Assembly: GCA_016180705.1 (NCBI GenBank)
Contig: JACPAU010000082.1
Location: forward strand, 1 to 8,823
Reading direction: 5' to 3'
From: Candidatus Methylomirabilota bacterium
Lineage (GTDB): Bacteria > Methylomirabilota > Methylomirabilia > Methylomirabilales > JACPAU01
Length of the DNA stretch: 8,823 nucleotides
Shown here: piece after piece, positions 1-7,517 of the stretch
How the letters are laid out: each line of letters begins with the position of its first letter
How positions within the stretch are numbered: the first letter of the stretch is position 1
Translations under genes and position numbers: made by a program
The notes under the pieces: model-generated
Databases searched by the model: none
What the model was told of the DNA's origin: nothing
What the model saw: only the letters and a program-made list of their open reading frames with translations

Positions 1-1
1 G

Positions 2-670
2 CGGGTCTACTGGGGGATGGGGGACGGGAGCGACATCCGGGTCTTCCCCATGGACATCGGCACCGTGGGGGGCCTCATCTGCTACGAGCACCACATGACG
101 CTGCTCCGGGCCGCGATGGCGCTCAAGGGGGAGGAGCTGCACTGTGCGGTCTGGCCCGGGTGGTGGCGGATGGAGAAGCACCTCGGGGGCAAGAGCCCGG
201 GGCCGGGCTCCCGGGACTGCGACATCGAGCCGGCCATCCGGGAGTACGCCATCGAGAACTCGGTCTTCGTCATCTCCTCCTCCTGGTACCTGCCCCCGGA
301 CGCCATCCCCCCCGACCTGGAGGAAATCCTCCAGTACAACCTGGCCGTCGGCGGCTCCTGCATCGTGAACCCTTCGGGCCTTTTCGTCCGGGAGCCGGTC
401 TTCGGCCAGGAGACGCTGGTGGAGGCGACGATCGACCTCGAGGAACGCCGTCTGGCCAAGGCCTACTTCGACGCCGTCGGCCACTACTCCCGCTGGGACC
501 TCCTCTCCCTGCAGGTTCGGGAGGAGGCCTGGACGCCGGCCGGCCCGCCCCGCCGCCCCGAGCCCCCGTCCGACGCCCTCCTCGAGGAGCTGGCCAACCG
601 CCACGAGCTGGACCTCCCCCGCCTCAAGGCCGTCGTCGCCGACCTCCTCCAGCGCCTGGCCGGGGACTAA
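2..670 (+). CDS. Nitrilase-family carbon-nitrogen hydrolase, 3' part (5' end outside window)
   Basis: The frame is open from base 2, and the codons before the first ATG (17) already read as nitrilase sequence (R-V-Y-W-G-M-G-D-G-S). The gene therefore begins upstream of the window and 222 codons are visible. The family hydrolyses nitriles or amides with a Glu-Lys-Cys triad in the cytoplasm. The catalytic Cys is codon 80-82, inside G-G-L-I-C-Y-E-H-H. It is followed by a stretch ending A-V-W-P-G-W, the usual layout of nitrilase and cyanide-hydratase proteins around the nucleophile. The triad Glu and Lys lie upstream and cannot be checked. Further family-like sequence follows (S-S-S-W-Y, then G-G-S-C-I-V-N-P-S-G). 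The tail after about base 530 is Pro/Arg/Leu-rich and not diagnostic. Substrate cannot be assigned. The stop codon TAA (668-670) is partly supplied by the inserted element described next; before insertion it would have been TAG at the same place. Confidence 0.85.
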   Translation, partial: RVYWGMGDGSDIRVFPMDIGTVGGLICYEHHMTLLRAAMALKGEELHCAVWPGWWRMEKHLGGKSPGPGSRDCDIEPAIREYAIENSVFVISSSWYLPPDAIPPDLEEILQYNLAVGGSCIVNPSGLFVREPVFGQETLVEATIDLEERRLAKAYFDAVGHYSRWDLLSLQVREEAWTPAGPPRRPEPPSDALLEELANRHELDLPRLKAVVADLLQRLAGD

Positions 671-868
671 TACAAACGACAGAACGAAAGTGACAACGTC
701 CGGGTCCTGGCGCCGGCGCCGCCCCGGCCCCCGGCCCCTGTGGGGAACCCTCCCGTGGTTCCCCCCATCGGCCCAGAGCCGATGGGCCCCCCCTCCGCTA
801 CGGGGGCCCGGGGGCGGCATCTGGCGCCACCCGGACCCTGGGTCACCCAATGTACGTCGTTTGTATTA
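668..868. mobile_element. MITE-like element with TA duplication in a CTAG target (IS630/Tc1-mariner type)
   Basis: The 14-mer CTAATACAAACGAC at 667-680 is repeated as its exact reverse complement at 856-869. Read as an IS630-type insertion, the element is 670-866 (197 bp), starting ATACAAACGAC and ending GTCGTTTGTAT. It is flanked by TA at 668-669 and 867-868. Removing the element and one TA leaves C-TA-G, and CTAG is the known preferred target of the IS630 family, which duplicates TA. Imperfect inverted repeats continue inward: GTGAC 690-694 with GTCAC 842-846, GTCCGGGT 698-705 with ACCCGGAC 829-836, and GGCGCC at 709-714 and 823-828. It has no coding capacity, so it would need a transposase supplied in trans. 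Family assignment is an inference from target and ends, since no transposase is in the window. The alternative is a structured non-mobile intergenic repeat. Confidence 0.65.
742..809. repeat. Three tandem GC-rich hairpins in the core of the element
   Basis: Three perfect stems lie back to back. GGGGAACC (742-749) pairs with GGTTCCCC (757-764) across a 7-base loop. CCCATCGGC (764-772) pairs with GCCGATGGG (778-786) across CCAGA. GGGCCCCC (784-791) pairs with GGGGGCCC (802-809). The second shares one base with the first and three with the third, so not all can form fully at once. None is followed by a T run, so they are not classical intrinsic terminators, although RNA reading out of the nitrilase gene would fold strongly here. 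Confidence 0.7.
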
Positions 869-884
869 GCCCGCGGTTTTGCCC

Positions 885-913
885 TTGACGGCCTCTCCCG
901 CCCTGGGTAGTGT
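885..913 (+). promoter_or_regulatory. Sigma-70-like promoter for the ileS operon
   Basis: TTGACG at 885-890 matches five of six bases of the -35 consensus. After a 17-base spacer, TAGTGT at 908-913 matches the -10 at T, A and the final T only. Transcription would start near 920, giving an untranslated leader of roughly 27 bases before the ileS ATG. The -35 box begins 16 bases beyond the right TA of the inserted element, so the insertion leaves the core promoter intact but replaces everything upstream of it. Confidence 0.5.
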
Positions 914-946
914 ACATTTTCACGAGCGGCACGCGGGTGGCCTCCG

Positions 947-3694
947 ATGCCGACCGACTACAAGGCGACCCTGAACCTCCCCCAGACCGCCTTCCCCATG
1001 AAGGCCGACCTGCCGGTCCGGGAGCCCGAGACCCTGGCCCGGTGGGAGCAGCGGGGGCTGTACAAGCGGATCCGGGAAGCCCGCCGCGGCCGGCCGCCCT
1101 GGATCCTCCACGACGGCCCCCCCTATTCCAACGGCCACATCCACATGGGGACCGCCCTCAACAAGATCCTGAAGGACGTCGTGGTCAAGGCGAAGACGAT
1201 GGCCGGCTACGACGCCGTCTACGTGCCCGGCTGGGACTGCCACGGCCTGCCCATCGAGCACCAGGTGGACAAGGAGCTGGGGCCGCGGGCGGCCGCGGTG
1301 GCCGTGCCGGAGAAGCGGCGCCTGTGCCGGGCCTACGCCGAGAAGTACATCGAGATCCAGCGGCAGGAGTTCAAGCGCCTCGGGGTGCTCGGGGACTGGG
1401 AGAACCCCTACACGACCATGTCCTACGACTACGAGGCGACCATCGTTCGAGAGCTGGGGCGCTTCGTCGGGGCGGGGAGCGTCTACAAGGGCCTCAAGCC
1501 GGTCCACTGGTGCGCCACCTGCATCACGGCCCTGGCGGAGGCGGAGGTGGAGTACGAGGACCACCGCTCCCCGTCCATCTTCGTGAAGTTCCCGGTGACG
1601 GACCCGAAGGGGAAGTTCGCCCTCGATCCGGGGCGCGGGACGCATTTCGTCATCTGGACGACGACCCCCTGGACGCTGCCGGCGAACCAGGCGCTGGCAC
1701 TCCACCCGCGACTCCTGTACGGTCTCGTCGAGACGCCGGCAGGCGTTCTCATCCTGGCGCGGGACCTGGTCGGCCGGTGCATGCAGGAGTTCGGCTTCCA
1801 GGAGGGCGACTACACGGTCAGGGACGGCGCCTGGGCGGGGGCGGAGCTGGAGGGGGTGCGCTGCCGGCATCCCTGGCTCGAGCGGCAGGTGCCGATCGTC
1901 CTGGGGGAGTACGTGACGCTGGACCAGGGGACCGGGGTGGTCCACACGGCCCCGGGGCACGGCGCCGAGGACTACGAGACCGGCATCAAGTACGGCCTGC
2001 CGATTGACAACCCGGTGGACGACCTGGGGCGGTTCACGCCCGAGACGCCGCTCTTCGGGGAGCTCTCGGTCTGGGAGGCCAACCCGAAGATCATCGCCGA
2101 GCTCGCGCGGCGCGACCGGCTGGTCGCCGCGGGGGAGATCCGGCACACCTATCCGCACTGCTGGCGCTGCAAGAACCCCACCCTCTTCCGCGCGACGGAG
2201 CAATGCCTGGAGTCCATCCGCCAGGTCAAGTGGATCCCCCCCTGGGGCGAGGAGCGGATCTCCAACATGGTCGCCCACCGCAGCGACTGGTGCATCTCCC
2301 GCCAGCGGGCCTGGGGGGTCCCGATCGCCGTCTTCTCCTGCACGGCCTGCCGCCAGGTTCTCGCGCGGCAGGACCTGATCGAGCGGGTGGCCGAGGTCGT
2401 GGCCCGGGAGGGAGCCGACGTCTGGTTCGAGCGGCCGGCCGAGGCGTTCCTGCCGCCCGGGACCATCTGCCCCAACTGCGGCGGGGCCGCCTTCGAGAAA
2501 GAGGACGACATCCTGGACGTCTGGTTCGACTCCGGGGTGAGCCATGCGGCCGTCCTCGAGAAGCGGCCGGATTTGCGCTGGCCCGCCGACATGTACCTGG
2601 AGGGGAGCGACCAGCACCGGGGCTGGTTCCACTCCTCCCTCCTGGCGGCGGTGGGGACCCGGGGGCGCGCCCCCTACCGGGAGGTGCTCACCCACGGCTT
2701 CGTGGTGGACGGCGAGGGGCGGAAGATGTCCAAGTCCCTCGGGAACGTGATCGCACCCCAGGAGATCATGAAGCGGCACGGGGCCGAGATCCTCCGCCTC
2801 TGGGCGGCGGCCGAGGACTACCGGGACGACCTCCGGCTTTCGGACGAGATCCTGAGCCGGCTGGCCGAGGGGTACCGGCGGATCCGGAACACCTGCCGCT
2901 TCCTCCTCGGGAACCTGAAGGACTTCGACCCGCGCACCGACCTGCTCCCCGTCTCGGCCCTCCAGGAGATCGACCGGTTCATCCTGCACCGGTTGGCCCG
3001 CCTCACGGAGCGGCTCCTCAAGGTCTACGAGCGCTACGAGTTCCACGTCTTCTACCACAGCCTCCACAACTTCTGCGCGGTGGACCTGTCGGCCTTCTAC
3101 CTCGACGTCCTGAAGGACCGGCTCTACACCTCCGGGAAGACCTCCCGGGCGCGCCGCGCCGCCCAGACCGCCCTCTACCATCTGCTCACCGGCATCGTCC
3201 GCCTGATGGCGCCGGTCCTCTCCTTCACGGCGGACGAGGTCTGGGCGGCCCTCCCGAAGGCCGGGGGGGAGGCGGAGTCGGTCCACCTGGAGACCTTCCC
3301 GGCCGTGGAAGAGGCGTGGGTGGATGACGCCCTGGGGGCGCGCTGGGAGCGCCTGCTCGGCGTCCGGGACCAGGTGCTCAAGGCGCTCGAGGAGGTCCGG
3401 CAGGCCAAGGTGATCGGCAACGCCCTGGAAGCCCACGTGGAGCTGCATGCCGGGAGCGCGCTCTACGCGTTCCTCGAGCCCTCCGCGGCGGACCTCCCCA
3501 CCCTCTTCATCGTCTCTTCCGCGACCCTGCACCCGGACCGCGAGGTCCCGGAGGACGCCCTCACGGTCCGCGTGAGCCGCGCCCGGGGCCGCAAGTGCGA
3601 GCGGTGCTGGACCTACCGGGAGTCCGTGGGGCGGGATGCGGAGCACCCCACGCTCTGCGACCGCTGCGTTTCGGTGCTGGCGGGACGCTCCTGA
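947..3694 (+). CDS. ileS: Isoleucyl-tRNA synthetase
   Basis: This 915-residue class I aminoacyl-tRNA synthetase charges tRNA-Ile with isoleucine in the cytoplasm and hydrolyses mischarged Val-tRNA-Ile. Visible signatures, in order, are: HIGH-type H-I-H-M-G at 64-68; CP1 editing-domain motifs [11 protein letters not shown] (237-247) and [12 protein letters not shown] (328-339), with editing Asp 342; S-D-W-C-I-S-R-Q (446-453); a four-Cys pair set at 465/468 and 508/511; D-V-W-F-D-S-G (524-530); E-G-S-D-Q-H (552-557); and K-M-S-K-S at 593-597. A C-terminal zinc ribbon has Cys 884, 887, 904 and 907. This is the complete bacterial type-1 form, close to the usual 915-940 residues. ATG 947 is chosen because the N-terminus then aligns with the family and GGTGG at 936-940 can act as a weak ribosome site. 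It is the first gene of the operon. Confidence 0.98.
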   Translation: MPTDYKATLNLPQTAFPMKADLPVREPETLARWEQRGLYKRIREARRGRPPWILHDGPPYSNGHIHMGTALNKILKDVVVKAKTMAGYDAVYVPGWDCHGLPIEHQVDKELGPRAAAVAVPEKRRLCRAYAEKYIEIQRQEFKRLGVLGDWENPYTTMSYDYEATIVRELGRFVGAGSVYKGLKPVHWCATCITALAEAEVEYEDHRSPSIFVKFPVTDPKGKFALDPGRGTHFVIWTTTPWTLPANQALALHPRLLYGLVETPAGVLILARDLVGRCMQEFGFQEGDYTVRDGAWAGAELEGVRCRHPWLERQVPIVLGEYVTLDQGTGVVHTAPGHGAEDYETGIKYGLPIDNPVDDLGRFTPETPLFGELSVWEANPKIIAELARRDRLVAAGEIRHTYPHCWRCKNPTLFRATEQCLESIRQVKWIPPWGEERISNMVAHRSDWCISRQRAWGVPIAVFSCTACRQVLARQDLIERVAEVVAREGADVWFERPAEAFLPPGTICPNCGGAAFEKEDDILDVWFDSGVSHAAVLEKRPDLRWPADMYLEGSDQHRGWFHSSLLAAVGTRGRAPYREVLTHGFVVDGEGRKMSKSLGNVIAPQEIMKRHGAEILRLWAAAEDYRDDLRLSDEILSRLAEGYRRIRNTCRFLLGNLKDFDPRTDLLPVSALQEIDRFILHRLARLTERLLKVYERYEFHVFYHSLHNFCAVDLSAFYLDVLKDRLYTSGKTSRARRAAQTALYHLLTGIVRLMAPVLSFTADEVWAALPKAGGEAESVHLETFPAVEEAWVDDALGARWERLLGVRDQVLKALEEVRQAKVIGNALEAHVELHAGSALYAFLEPSAADLPTLFIVSSATLHPDREVPEDALTVRVSRARGRKCERCWTYRESVGRDAEHPTLCDRCVSVLAGRS

Positions 3695-3700
3695 GGGAGG
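3694..3700 (+). promoter_or_regulatory. Ribosome binding site deciding the lspA start
   Basis: AGGGAGG begins on the last base of the ileS stop codon and lies 10 bases before GTG 3711. It supports the GTG start over the in-frame ATG at 3636, which would place 25 extra residues inside the ileS zinc ribbon. Confidence 0.6.
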
Positions 3701-3710
3701 CGGCCTCCCG

Positions 3711-4202
3711 GTGTGGTTCTATGGCCTCGCGGGCGCCGTCGTCGTCCTGGACCAGACGACGAAGCTCCTCGTCGAGCGCGCCTTCCGCCTGGGGGAGAGC
3801 GTCGCGATCCTTCCGGGGTTCTTCAACCTCACCTACGTCCTGAACCCGGGGGCCGCCTTCGGCCTGTTCGCCGGGGCGGCGGCGGCTTTCCGCGGCCCTT
3901 TCTTCATCACCATCTCGCTCCTGGCGGTCGTCCTGATCTCCTACTACCACGCCCGGTACGCCCGCGGGCGCCCCCTCGCGGTGGTCGGGCTGGGCCTCAT
4001 CCTGGGGGGGGCCGTCGGGAACCTCATCGACCGCCTCCGGGTGGGGATGGTGGTGGACTTCCTGGACTTCCACGTCGGGGGATACCACTGGCCCGCCTTC
4101 AACGTGGCCGACAGTGGGATCACGATCGGCGTGGGCCTCCTCCTGCTCCAGATGCTCCGCGAGCGGAAGGATGATGGACAGGGGGCAACCGGCGCGCCCT
4201 GA
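3711..4202 (+). CDS. lspA: Lipoprotein signal peptidase (signal peptidase II)
   Basis: This 163-residue integral membrane aspartic protease removes the signal peptide from diacylglyceryl-modified prolipoproteins at the inner membrane. It starts with GTG, giving V-W-F-Y-G-L-A-G as the first hydrophobic helix. Family motifs are present: the early D-Q-T-T-K at 14-18, N-P-G-A-A-F-G at 45-51, G-N-L-I-D-R at 103-108, V-V-D-F at 114-117 and F-N-V-A-D-S at 130-135. By family knowledge the catalytic pair is Asp 116 and Asp 134. Four hydrophobic segments are readable, as expected. The gene starts 16 bases after the ileS stop, and its 3' end overlaps the next gene by about 30 bases, so translation is probably coupled. 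lspA directly after ileS is a very common bacterial arrangement. The length is normal and the protein appears intact. Confidence 0.96.
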   Translation: MWFYGLAGAVVVLDQTTKLLVERAFRLGESVAILPGFFNLTYVLNPGAAFGLFAGAAAAFRGPFFITISLLAVVLISYYHARYARGRPLAVVGLGLILGGAVGNLIDRLRVGMVVDFLDFHVGGYHWPAFNVADSGITIGVGLLLLQMLRERKDDGQGATGAP

Positions 4203-5133
4203 GGCGGGGAAGGCCTGGACGCTCCGGGTGCCGGCGGAGGCGGCGGGGGAGCGGCTCGACCGGTTCCTGGCGGCCTCGAGCGGCCTCACGCGCGCCCGCG
4301 TCCAGGCCCTCATCGCCGCCGGGCACGTCCGGGTGGGGGGCGCCCCCCGGAAGGCGAGCGCGCTCCTGCGCGGGGGGGAGCAGCTCACGCTGACCCTCCC
4401 CCCTCCCGCCCCGAGCGCGCTCCAGCCGGAGCCGATTCCGCTCGAGATCCTCTATGAGGACCCCGATCTCCTGGTCCTGAACAAGCCCGCGGGGCTCGTG
4501 GCGCACCCGGCGGCCGGGCATCGCTCCGGGACCCTGGTGAACGCCCTCCTGCACCGCTACCCCCGCCTCCAGGGGATCGGAGGCGTCGAGCGGCCGGGCC
4601 TCGTCCACCGCCTGGACCGGGACACCTCGGGCTGCCTCGTGGTGGCGAAGACCGCGGCCGCCCACGAAGGGCTCAGCCGGCAGTTCAAGGCCCGGCGGGT
4701 CAAGAAGACCTACCTGGCGGTCGTCCGGGGGCGTCTGCGGGAGCGGGGCGGCCGGATCGCGGCTCCCATCGGGCGGGACGTGCGGGACCGGAAGAAGATG
4801 GGAATCCGGACGGCCCGGGGCCGCGAGGCGGTGACGGCCTTCCGGGTGGTGCGGGAGCTGCCCGGCGCCACGCTCCTGGAGGTGAGCCCGGAGACCGGCC
4901 GGACACACCAGATCCGCGTCCACCTCGCCTCCCTCGGGCACCCCATTGTCGGGGATGCCCTTTACGGTGGGCGCCGGGAGCGGGGGGCGCGCGAGACGGG
5001 GCGGGGGCCTGCCGCGGCCCGGCAGCTCCTGCACGCCTGGCGGATCGCCTTCACCCATCCCCGGACCGGGAAGGCGGTCGCGGTGGAGGCGCCCCCGCCG
5101 GCCGACCTCCTCCCCTACCTCGCGGAGACCTGA
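4171..5133 (+). CDS. rluD: RluA/RluD-family 23S rRNA pseudouridine synthase
   Basis: This 320-residue enzyme isomerises uridines in RNA; in E. coli, RluD modifies helix 69 of 23S rRNA. An N-terminal S4 RNA-binding domain is visible (E-R-L-D-R-F-L-A at about 27-34, then R-A-R-V-Q-A-L-I and H-V-R-V-G-G). The catalytic motif H-R-L-D-R-D-T-S-G follows, with Asp 149 as the expected nucleophile. E-T-G-R-T-H-Q-I-R-V-H-L from 241 and H-P-I-V-G-D-A-L-Y-G complete the signature. Two adjacent ATGs (4171 and 4174) are possible starts; GGAAGG at 4165-4170 precedes both closely. An ATG at 4114 would add 19 residues deep inside lspA and is less likely. The domain layout (S4 plus RluA catalytic domain) fits RluD best, but RluC-like or other target specificity cannot be excluded from sequence alone. 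It overlaps lspA and is four bases from the next gene. Confidence 0.9.
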   Translation: MMDRGQPARPEAGKAWTLRVPAEAAGERLDRFLAASSGLTRARVQALIAAGHVRVGGAPRKASALLRGGEQLTLTLPPPAPSALQPEPIPLEILYEDPDLLVLNKPAGLVAHPAAGHRSGTLVNALLHRYPRLQGIGGVERPGLVHRLDRDTSGCLVVAKTAAAHEGLSRQFKARRVKKTYLAVVRGRLRERGGRIAAPIGRDVRDRKKMGIRTARGREAVTAFRVVRELPGATLLEVSPETGRTHQIRVHLASLGHPIVGDALYGGRRERGARETGRGPAAARQLLHAWRIAFTHPRTGKAVAVEAPPPADLLPYLAET

Positions 5134-5137
5134 GAGG

Positions 5138-5878
5138 ATGAGCCAGGTGCTGCTGCGGTTCCTCGGGTCGGGGGATGCGTTCGGGAGCGACGGGAGGTTC
5201 CAGACCTGCCTGCACCTCGCGGGGCCGGAGGGCAGCCTCCTCGTGGACTGCGGCGCCTCCTCGCTGATCGCCATCAAGCGCGAGGGCCTCGACCCGTCCG
5301 AGATCGGCTGGGTGTTGCTGACGCACCTGCACGGGGATCACTTCGGCGGGGTCCCGTTCCTGATCCTGGACGGCCACTTCGGCGGGCGGACGGTCCCGCT
5401 CCTCCTCGCCGGGCCGCCGGGGGTGCGGGAGCGGGTGGAGGCTGCCCTGGAGGTCCTCTTCCCGGGCTCCAGCGCCATCCGCTGGCGCTTTCCCGTCACT
5501 TACGTCGAGCTGGCCGAGGGCCCGGCGCACGCCGTCGGGCCGGTGCGCGTGACGGCCTTCCCGGTCGAGCACCCGAGCGGGGCGCCGGCCTATGCGCTGC
5601 GCGTCGAGTACGCGGGGCGGGTGCTCGCCTACTCGGGCGACACCGCCTGGACCGAGCGCCTGGTGGAGGTGGCCCGCGGGGCCGATCTCTTCGTCTGCGA
5701 GGCCTACACGTTCGAGAAGAGCGTCCCCTACCACGTCTCCTACCGGACGCTGCGGGAGCACCGGGGCCGCCTGGCGTGCCGGCGCCTGATCGTGACCCAT
5801 ATGGGTCCGGAGATGTTGCGCCGCGCGCAAGAGGCGGAAGTGGAGTGCGCGGCGGACGGGCAGATCGTCCCCCTGTAG
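5138..5878 (+). CDS. Metallo-beta-lactamase-fold hydrolase (RNase Z/PhnP-like group)
   Basis: This 246-residue predicted cytoplasmic zinc hydrolase carries the binuclear metal site in order: T-H-L-H-G-D-H (His 63, His 65, Asp 67, His 68), His 145 in E-H-P-S-G, Asp 168 in Y-S-G-D-T and His 221 in V-T-H-M-G. The N-terminal F-L-G-S-G-D-A-F-G and the L-L-V-D-C-G strand are typical of the RNase Z/PhnP branch. No RNase Z exosite arm is evident, so tRNA 3' processing should not be assumed and the substrate is unknown. ATG 5138 is preferred because the first beta strand (S-Q-V-L-L-R-F-L-G) begins there. It lies four bases after the rluD stop, with GAGAGG immediately before it. An earlier ATG (4946) would overlap rluD heavily and reads as shadow sequence. 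It is co-transcribed with the translation and membrane genes upstream. Confidence 0.88.
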   Translation: MSQVLLRFLGSGDAFGSDGRFQTCLHLAGPEGSLLVDCGASSLIAIKREGLDPSEIGWVLLTHLHGDHFGGVPFLILDGHFGGRTVPLLLAGPPGVRERVEAALEVLFPGSSAIRWRFPVTYVELAEGPAHAVGPVRVTAFPVEHPSGAPAYALRVEYAGRVLAYSGDTAWTERLVEVARGADLFVCEAYTFEKSVPYHVSYRTLREHRGRLACRRLIVTHMGPEMLRRAQEAEVECAADGQIVPL

Positions 5879-5916
5879 CGATCGGGTCCCTGAAAGCGGG
5901 GGCGGGGCGGAGTGGG

Positions 5917-6807
5917 ATGGGCGGGCTCCATCGGGGCCTCTTCCTCCGGAGTGTGGGACCGGCGGCGGTTGTCGAGATCCTGGCCTCCGTCCTCGCCCCG
6001 GCCGGGTGGGCTCCGGCCGCGGAGGCGCCGCCCTACGACTTCGTCACGGTGGACGTGAGCGGGGAGCGGTACCGGCGGTTCTTCCTCGGGCCCGCCCTGG
6101 AGGGGTGGGTGACGCTCTACGACCAGGACCACCCCGGGACGGGGTCCCTGGGGGCCGCCCTGAGCGCCGCCCTCGGCTGCCCGGCCTGCTACCTCTGGAG
6201 CCACCACGGGGACTTCTGGGGCTACGCCGCCTTCCGGGGCGGGGAGGCCCTGGACGCGTTCTCCTCCTGCCTGGGTCCCGTCCCGGACTTTGCCCCGGCG
6301 CCCCTCGAGGACGCGGCCCGCCTCTGGGGCCGCGCGGCGGCCCTGGCCCCCCTCCTCCCGGACGCCCGTCGGACCGACGCCATCGAGGCGTGCCTCCGGG
6401 AGTCCGTCTACCCCCCTGCCCTCCTCGGCGGCCGCCTCACGCTCGTCCGGGAGCCCATCCCCGGCCTGGACCCGCCCACGGTCGCCGCCCGGATCCGGGC
6501 CTGGGAGGGGGCCGTCGCCGCGCGGGAGGAGGAGGCGGACCTCCTCGTGGTGCGAACGGTGGAGGGAGCGGACTTCGGGACGCGGCCGGTGCGCCTCGAC
6601 CCGGCCCCGTTCGCGCGGCTCCTGCAGGACCCGGGCGCGGGTCCGCCCGCGGGGGAGGTGGGTCCGTTCGCCCGTCTCGTCGGCCTGCCGAACGCGGAGA
6701 CGTCCTACGAGTACCTGGCCCGCGGCCTCTGGGAGGGGATCCGGGAGCGGGAAGGGTTCCGCCACCTCTGCTTCCGGCACCGCGGGCCGGGGGAGGCCGA
6801 ACGGTGA
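5917..6807 (+). CDS. Hypothetical protein, 296 residues, first of a coupled pair
   Basis: I do not recognise this protein firmly. ATG 5917 lies 38 bases after the hydrolase stop and is preceded by a purine-rich GGGGCGGAGTGGG stretch. An upstream in-frame ATG (5776) would overlap the previous gene and produce Arg/Gly-rich shadow sequence. The protein is soluble: the N-terminal Leu/Val/Ala stretch contains charged residues and is not a clear signal peptide. Noticeable residues are W-V-T-L-Y-D-Q-D-H near 65, W-S-H-H-G-D-F-W-G-Y at 94-103 and G-E-A-L-D-A-F-S-S-C at 109-118. This order (W-x-x-L-Y, then an H-x-x-D strand, then G-x-x-x-D-x-F-x-S) vaguely recalls small bacterial proteins of unknown function that read 'own-strand, D-x-F-S-C-P-x-Y-F'. 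That resemblance is from memory and weak. Third-position G/C bias matches its neighbours, so it is a real resident gene. Its stop overlaps the next start (GTGA). Confidence 0.75.
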   Translation: MGGLHRGLFLRSVGPAAVVEILASVLAPAGWAPAAEAPPYDFVTVDVSGERYRRFFLGPALEGWVTLYDQDHPGTGSLGAALSAALGCPACYLWSHHGDFWGYAAFRGGEALDAFSSCLGPVPDFAPAPLEDAARLWGRAAALAPLLPDARRTDAIEACLRESVYPPALLGGRLTLVREPIPGLDPPTVAARIRAWEGAVAAREEEADLLVVRTVEGADFGTRPVRLDPAPFARLLQDPGAGPPAGEVGPFARLVGLPNAETSYEYLARGLWEGIREREGFRHLCFRHRGPGEAER

Positions 6808-7517
6808 GCGGGGAGAGCGCCGGGCGCTTCGAGGCCGCACGGGCTGCCCGGCGGGCCCTGGGCGAGTCCGGCCCCTGGATCACCTACCTGGCCTGCCCCG
6901 AGGAGCCGGTCCGGGTCCCGCGCGCGCCCGACCTGCTGGCCGCCCTGCACCCCCGGGCCCACCGGAAGCCGAACGGCGATCCCCTCTTCTGGGACTTCTT
7001 CGTCGAGGCCCGCGAGGGCTACTGCCTGGAGGTCCGGAAGCAGGGGGCGGCCGGGGGGCCGATCCGGCCGATCTTCTGGGCCTGCATCCGGTCCGAGGGA
7101 GCGGTCGAGCTGGCGCGGCCGGTCGGCTCCCGCATCTTCACCCCCGACCGCCCCGTCCTCGGGAGCCACGGGGTTGCCCTGGAGGGGATGGGCCTGTTCG
7201 CCTTCTGCGCCTGGCTCTACCGGCGGGTGGGGTACGGGGGGTTCGTGCGGGCGGGGCTCACGGCGGACAGGGTCGCGGGGCTCGTCCTGGATCCGCATCC
7301 TGACGGGGAGATGGGGAAGGCGTCCCTGGGGAGCGACACCCTGGCCTGCGCGGCGCGCATCGGCGTCGCGGAACTGGGCTCGGGCGGCCGTCGCCTCGTC
7401 TCGGCGTTCCTGGACGCCCTGTACCACGAAGCCTCGCGCCGACCGTGCCCCCACTTCCTGGCGGGAGGGAGCCTCAGGCAGGAGGGAAGGGCGAGTCTTC
7501 CAGCAGGAGGAGGGTGA
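6804..7517 (+). CDS. Hypothetical protein, second of the coupled pair; C-terminus may be altered by a junction
   Basis: The product is unrecognised, 237 codons as read. GTG 6804 overlaps the previous stop as GTGA, and GGGAGG at 6791-6796 gives a well-placed ribosome site seven bases upstream, so the two genes are probably translationally coupled. Features include F-W-D-F-F-V-E-A and P-I-F-W-A-C-I-R, a hydrophobic, aromatic segment G-L-F-A-F-C-A-W-L-Y at about 132-141, and an acidic/Gly turn D-P-H-P-D-G-E-M-G-K. No catalytic motif or signal peptide is evident. Codon bias matches the operon up to about 7440. The last 20-25 residues (after A-S-R-R-P-C-P-H-F) become Gly/Ser-rich and run into DNA of different composition with CoaBC similarity. 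The native C-terminus may therefore lie elsewhere, and the TGA at 7515-7517 may be accidental. It could act with its partner, but nothing shows how. Confidence 0.65.
   Translation: MSGESAGRFEAARAARRALGESGPWITYLACPEEPVRVPRAPDLLAALHPRAHRKPNGDPLFWDFFVEAREGYCLEVRKQGAAGGPIRPIFWACIRSEGAVELARPVGSRIFTPDRPVLGSHGVALEGMGLFAFCAWLYRRVGYGGFVRAGLTADRVAGLVLDPHPDGEMGKASLGSDTLACAARIGVAELGSGGRRLVSAFLDALYHEASRRPCPHFLAGGSLRQEGRASLPAGGG

Noticed and set aside
742..786. Intrinsic terminator for the nitrilase gene
   Set aside because: The stems are strong but no T-tract follows either of them; they are better explained as the core of the inserted element.
920..3646. 908-codon open frame on the minus strand across ileS
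   Set aside because: Translation is Arg/Pro/Gly/Leu-rich low-complexity sequence with no domain. It mirrors the codon bias of ileS, a common artefact in very high G+C DNA, and ileS itself is unmistakable.
4120..5277. 385-codon minus-strand frame across rluD
   Set aside because: Antisense shadow of a clear pseudouridine synthase gene; no motif and no ribosome site that would favour it.
6006..6803. Forward open frame upstream of GTG 6804, in frame with the second unknown gene
   Set aside because: This stretch is Gly/Pro/Arg-rich shadow of the first unknown gene. Sensible sequence begins only at 6804, behind a ribosome site.
7459..7470. Possible att copy of the tRNA-Ser 3' end (TGGCGGGAGGGA compared with TGGCGGAGGGA at 8748-8758)
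   Set aside because: Only about 11 matching bases with a one-base insertion, in purine-rich sequence where such matches are expected by chance. It does not extend into the T-arm.
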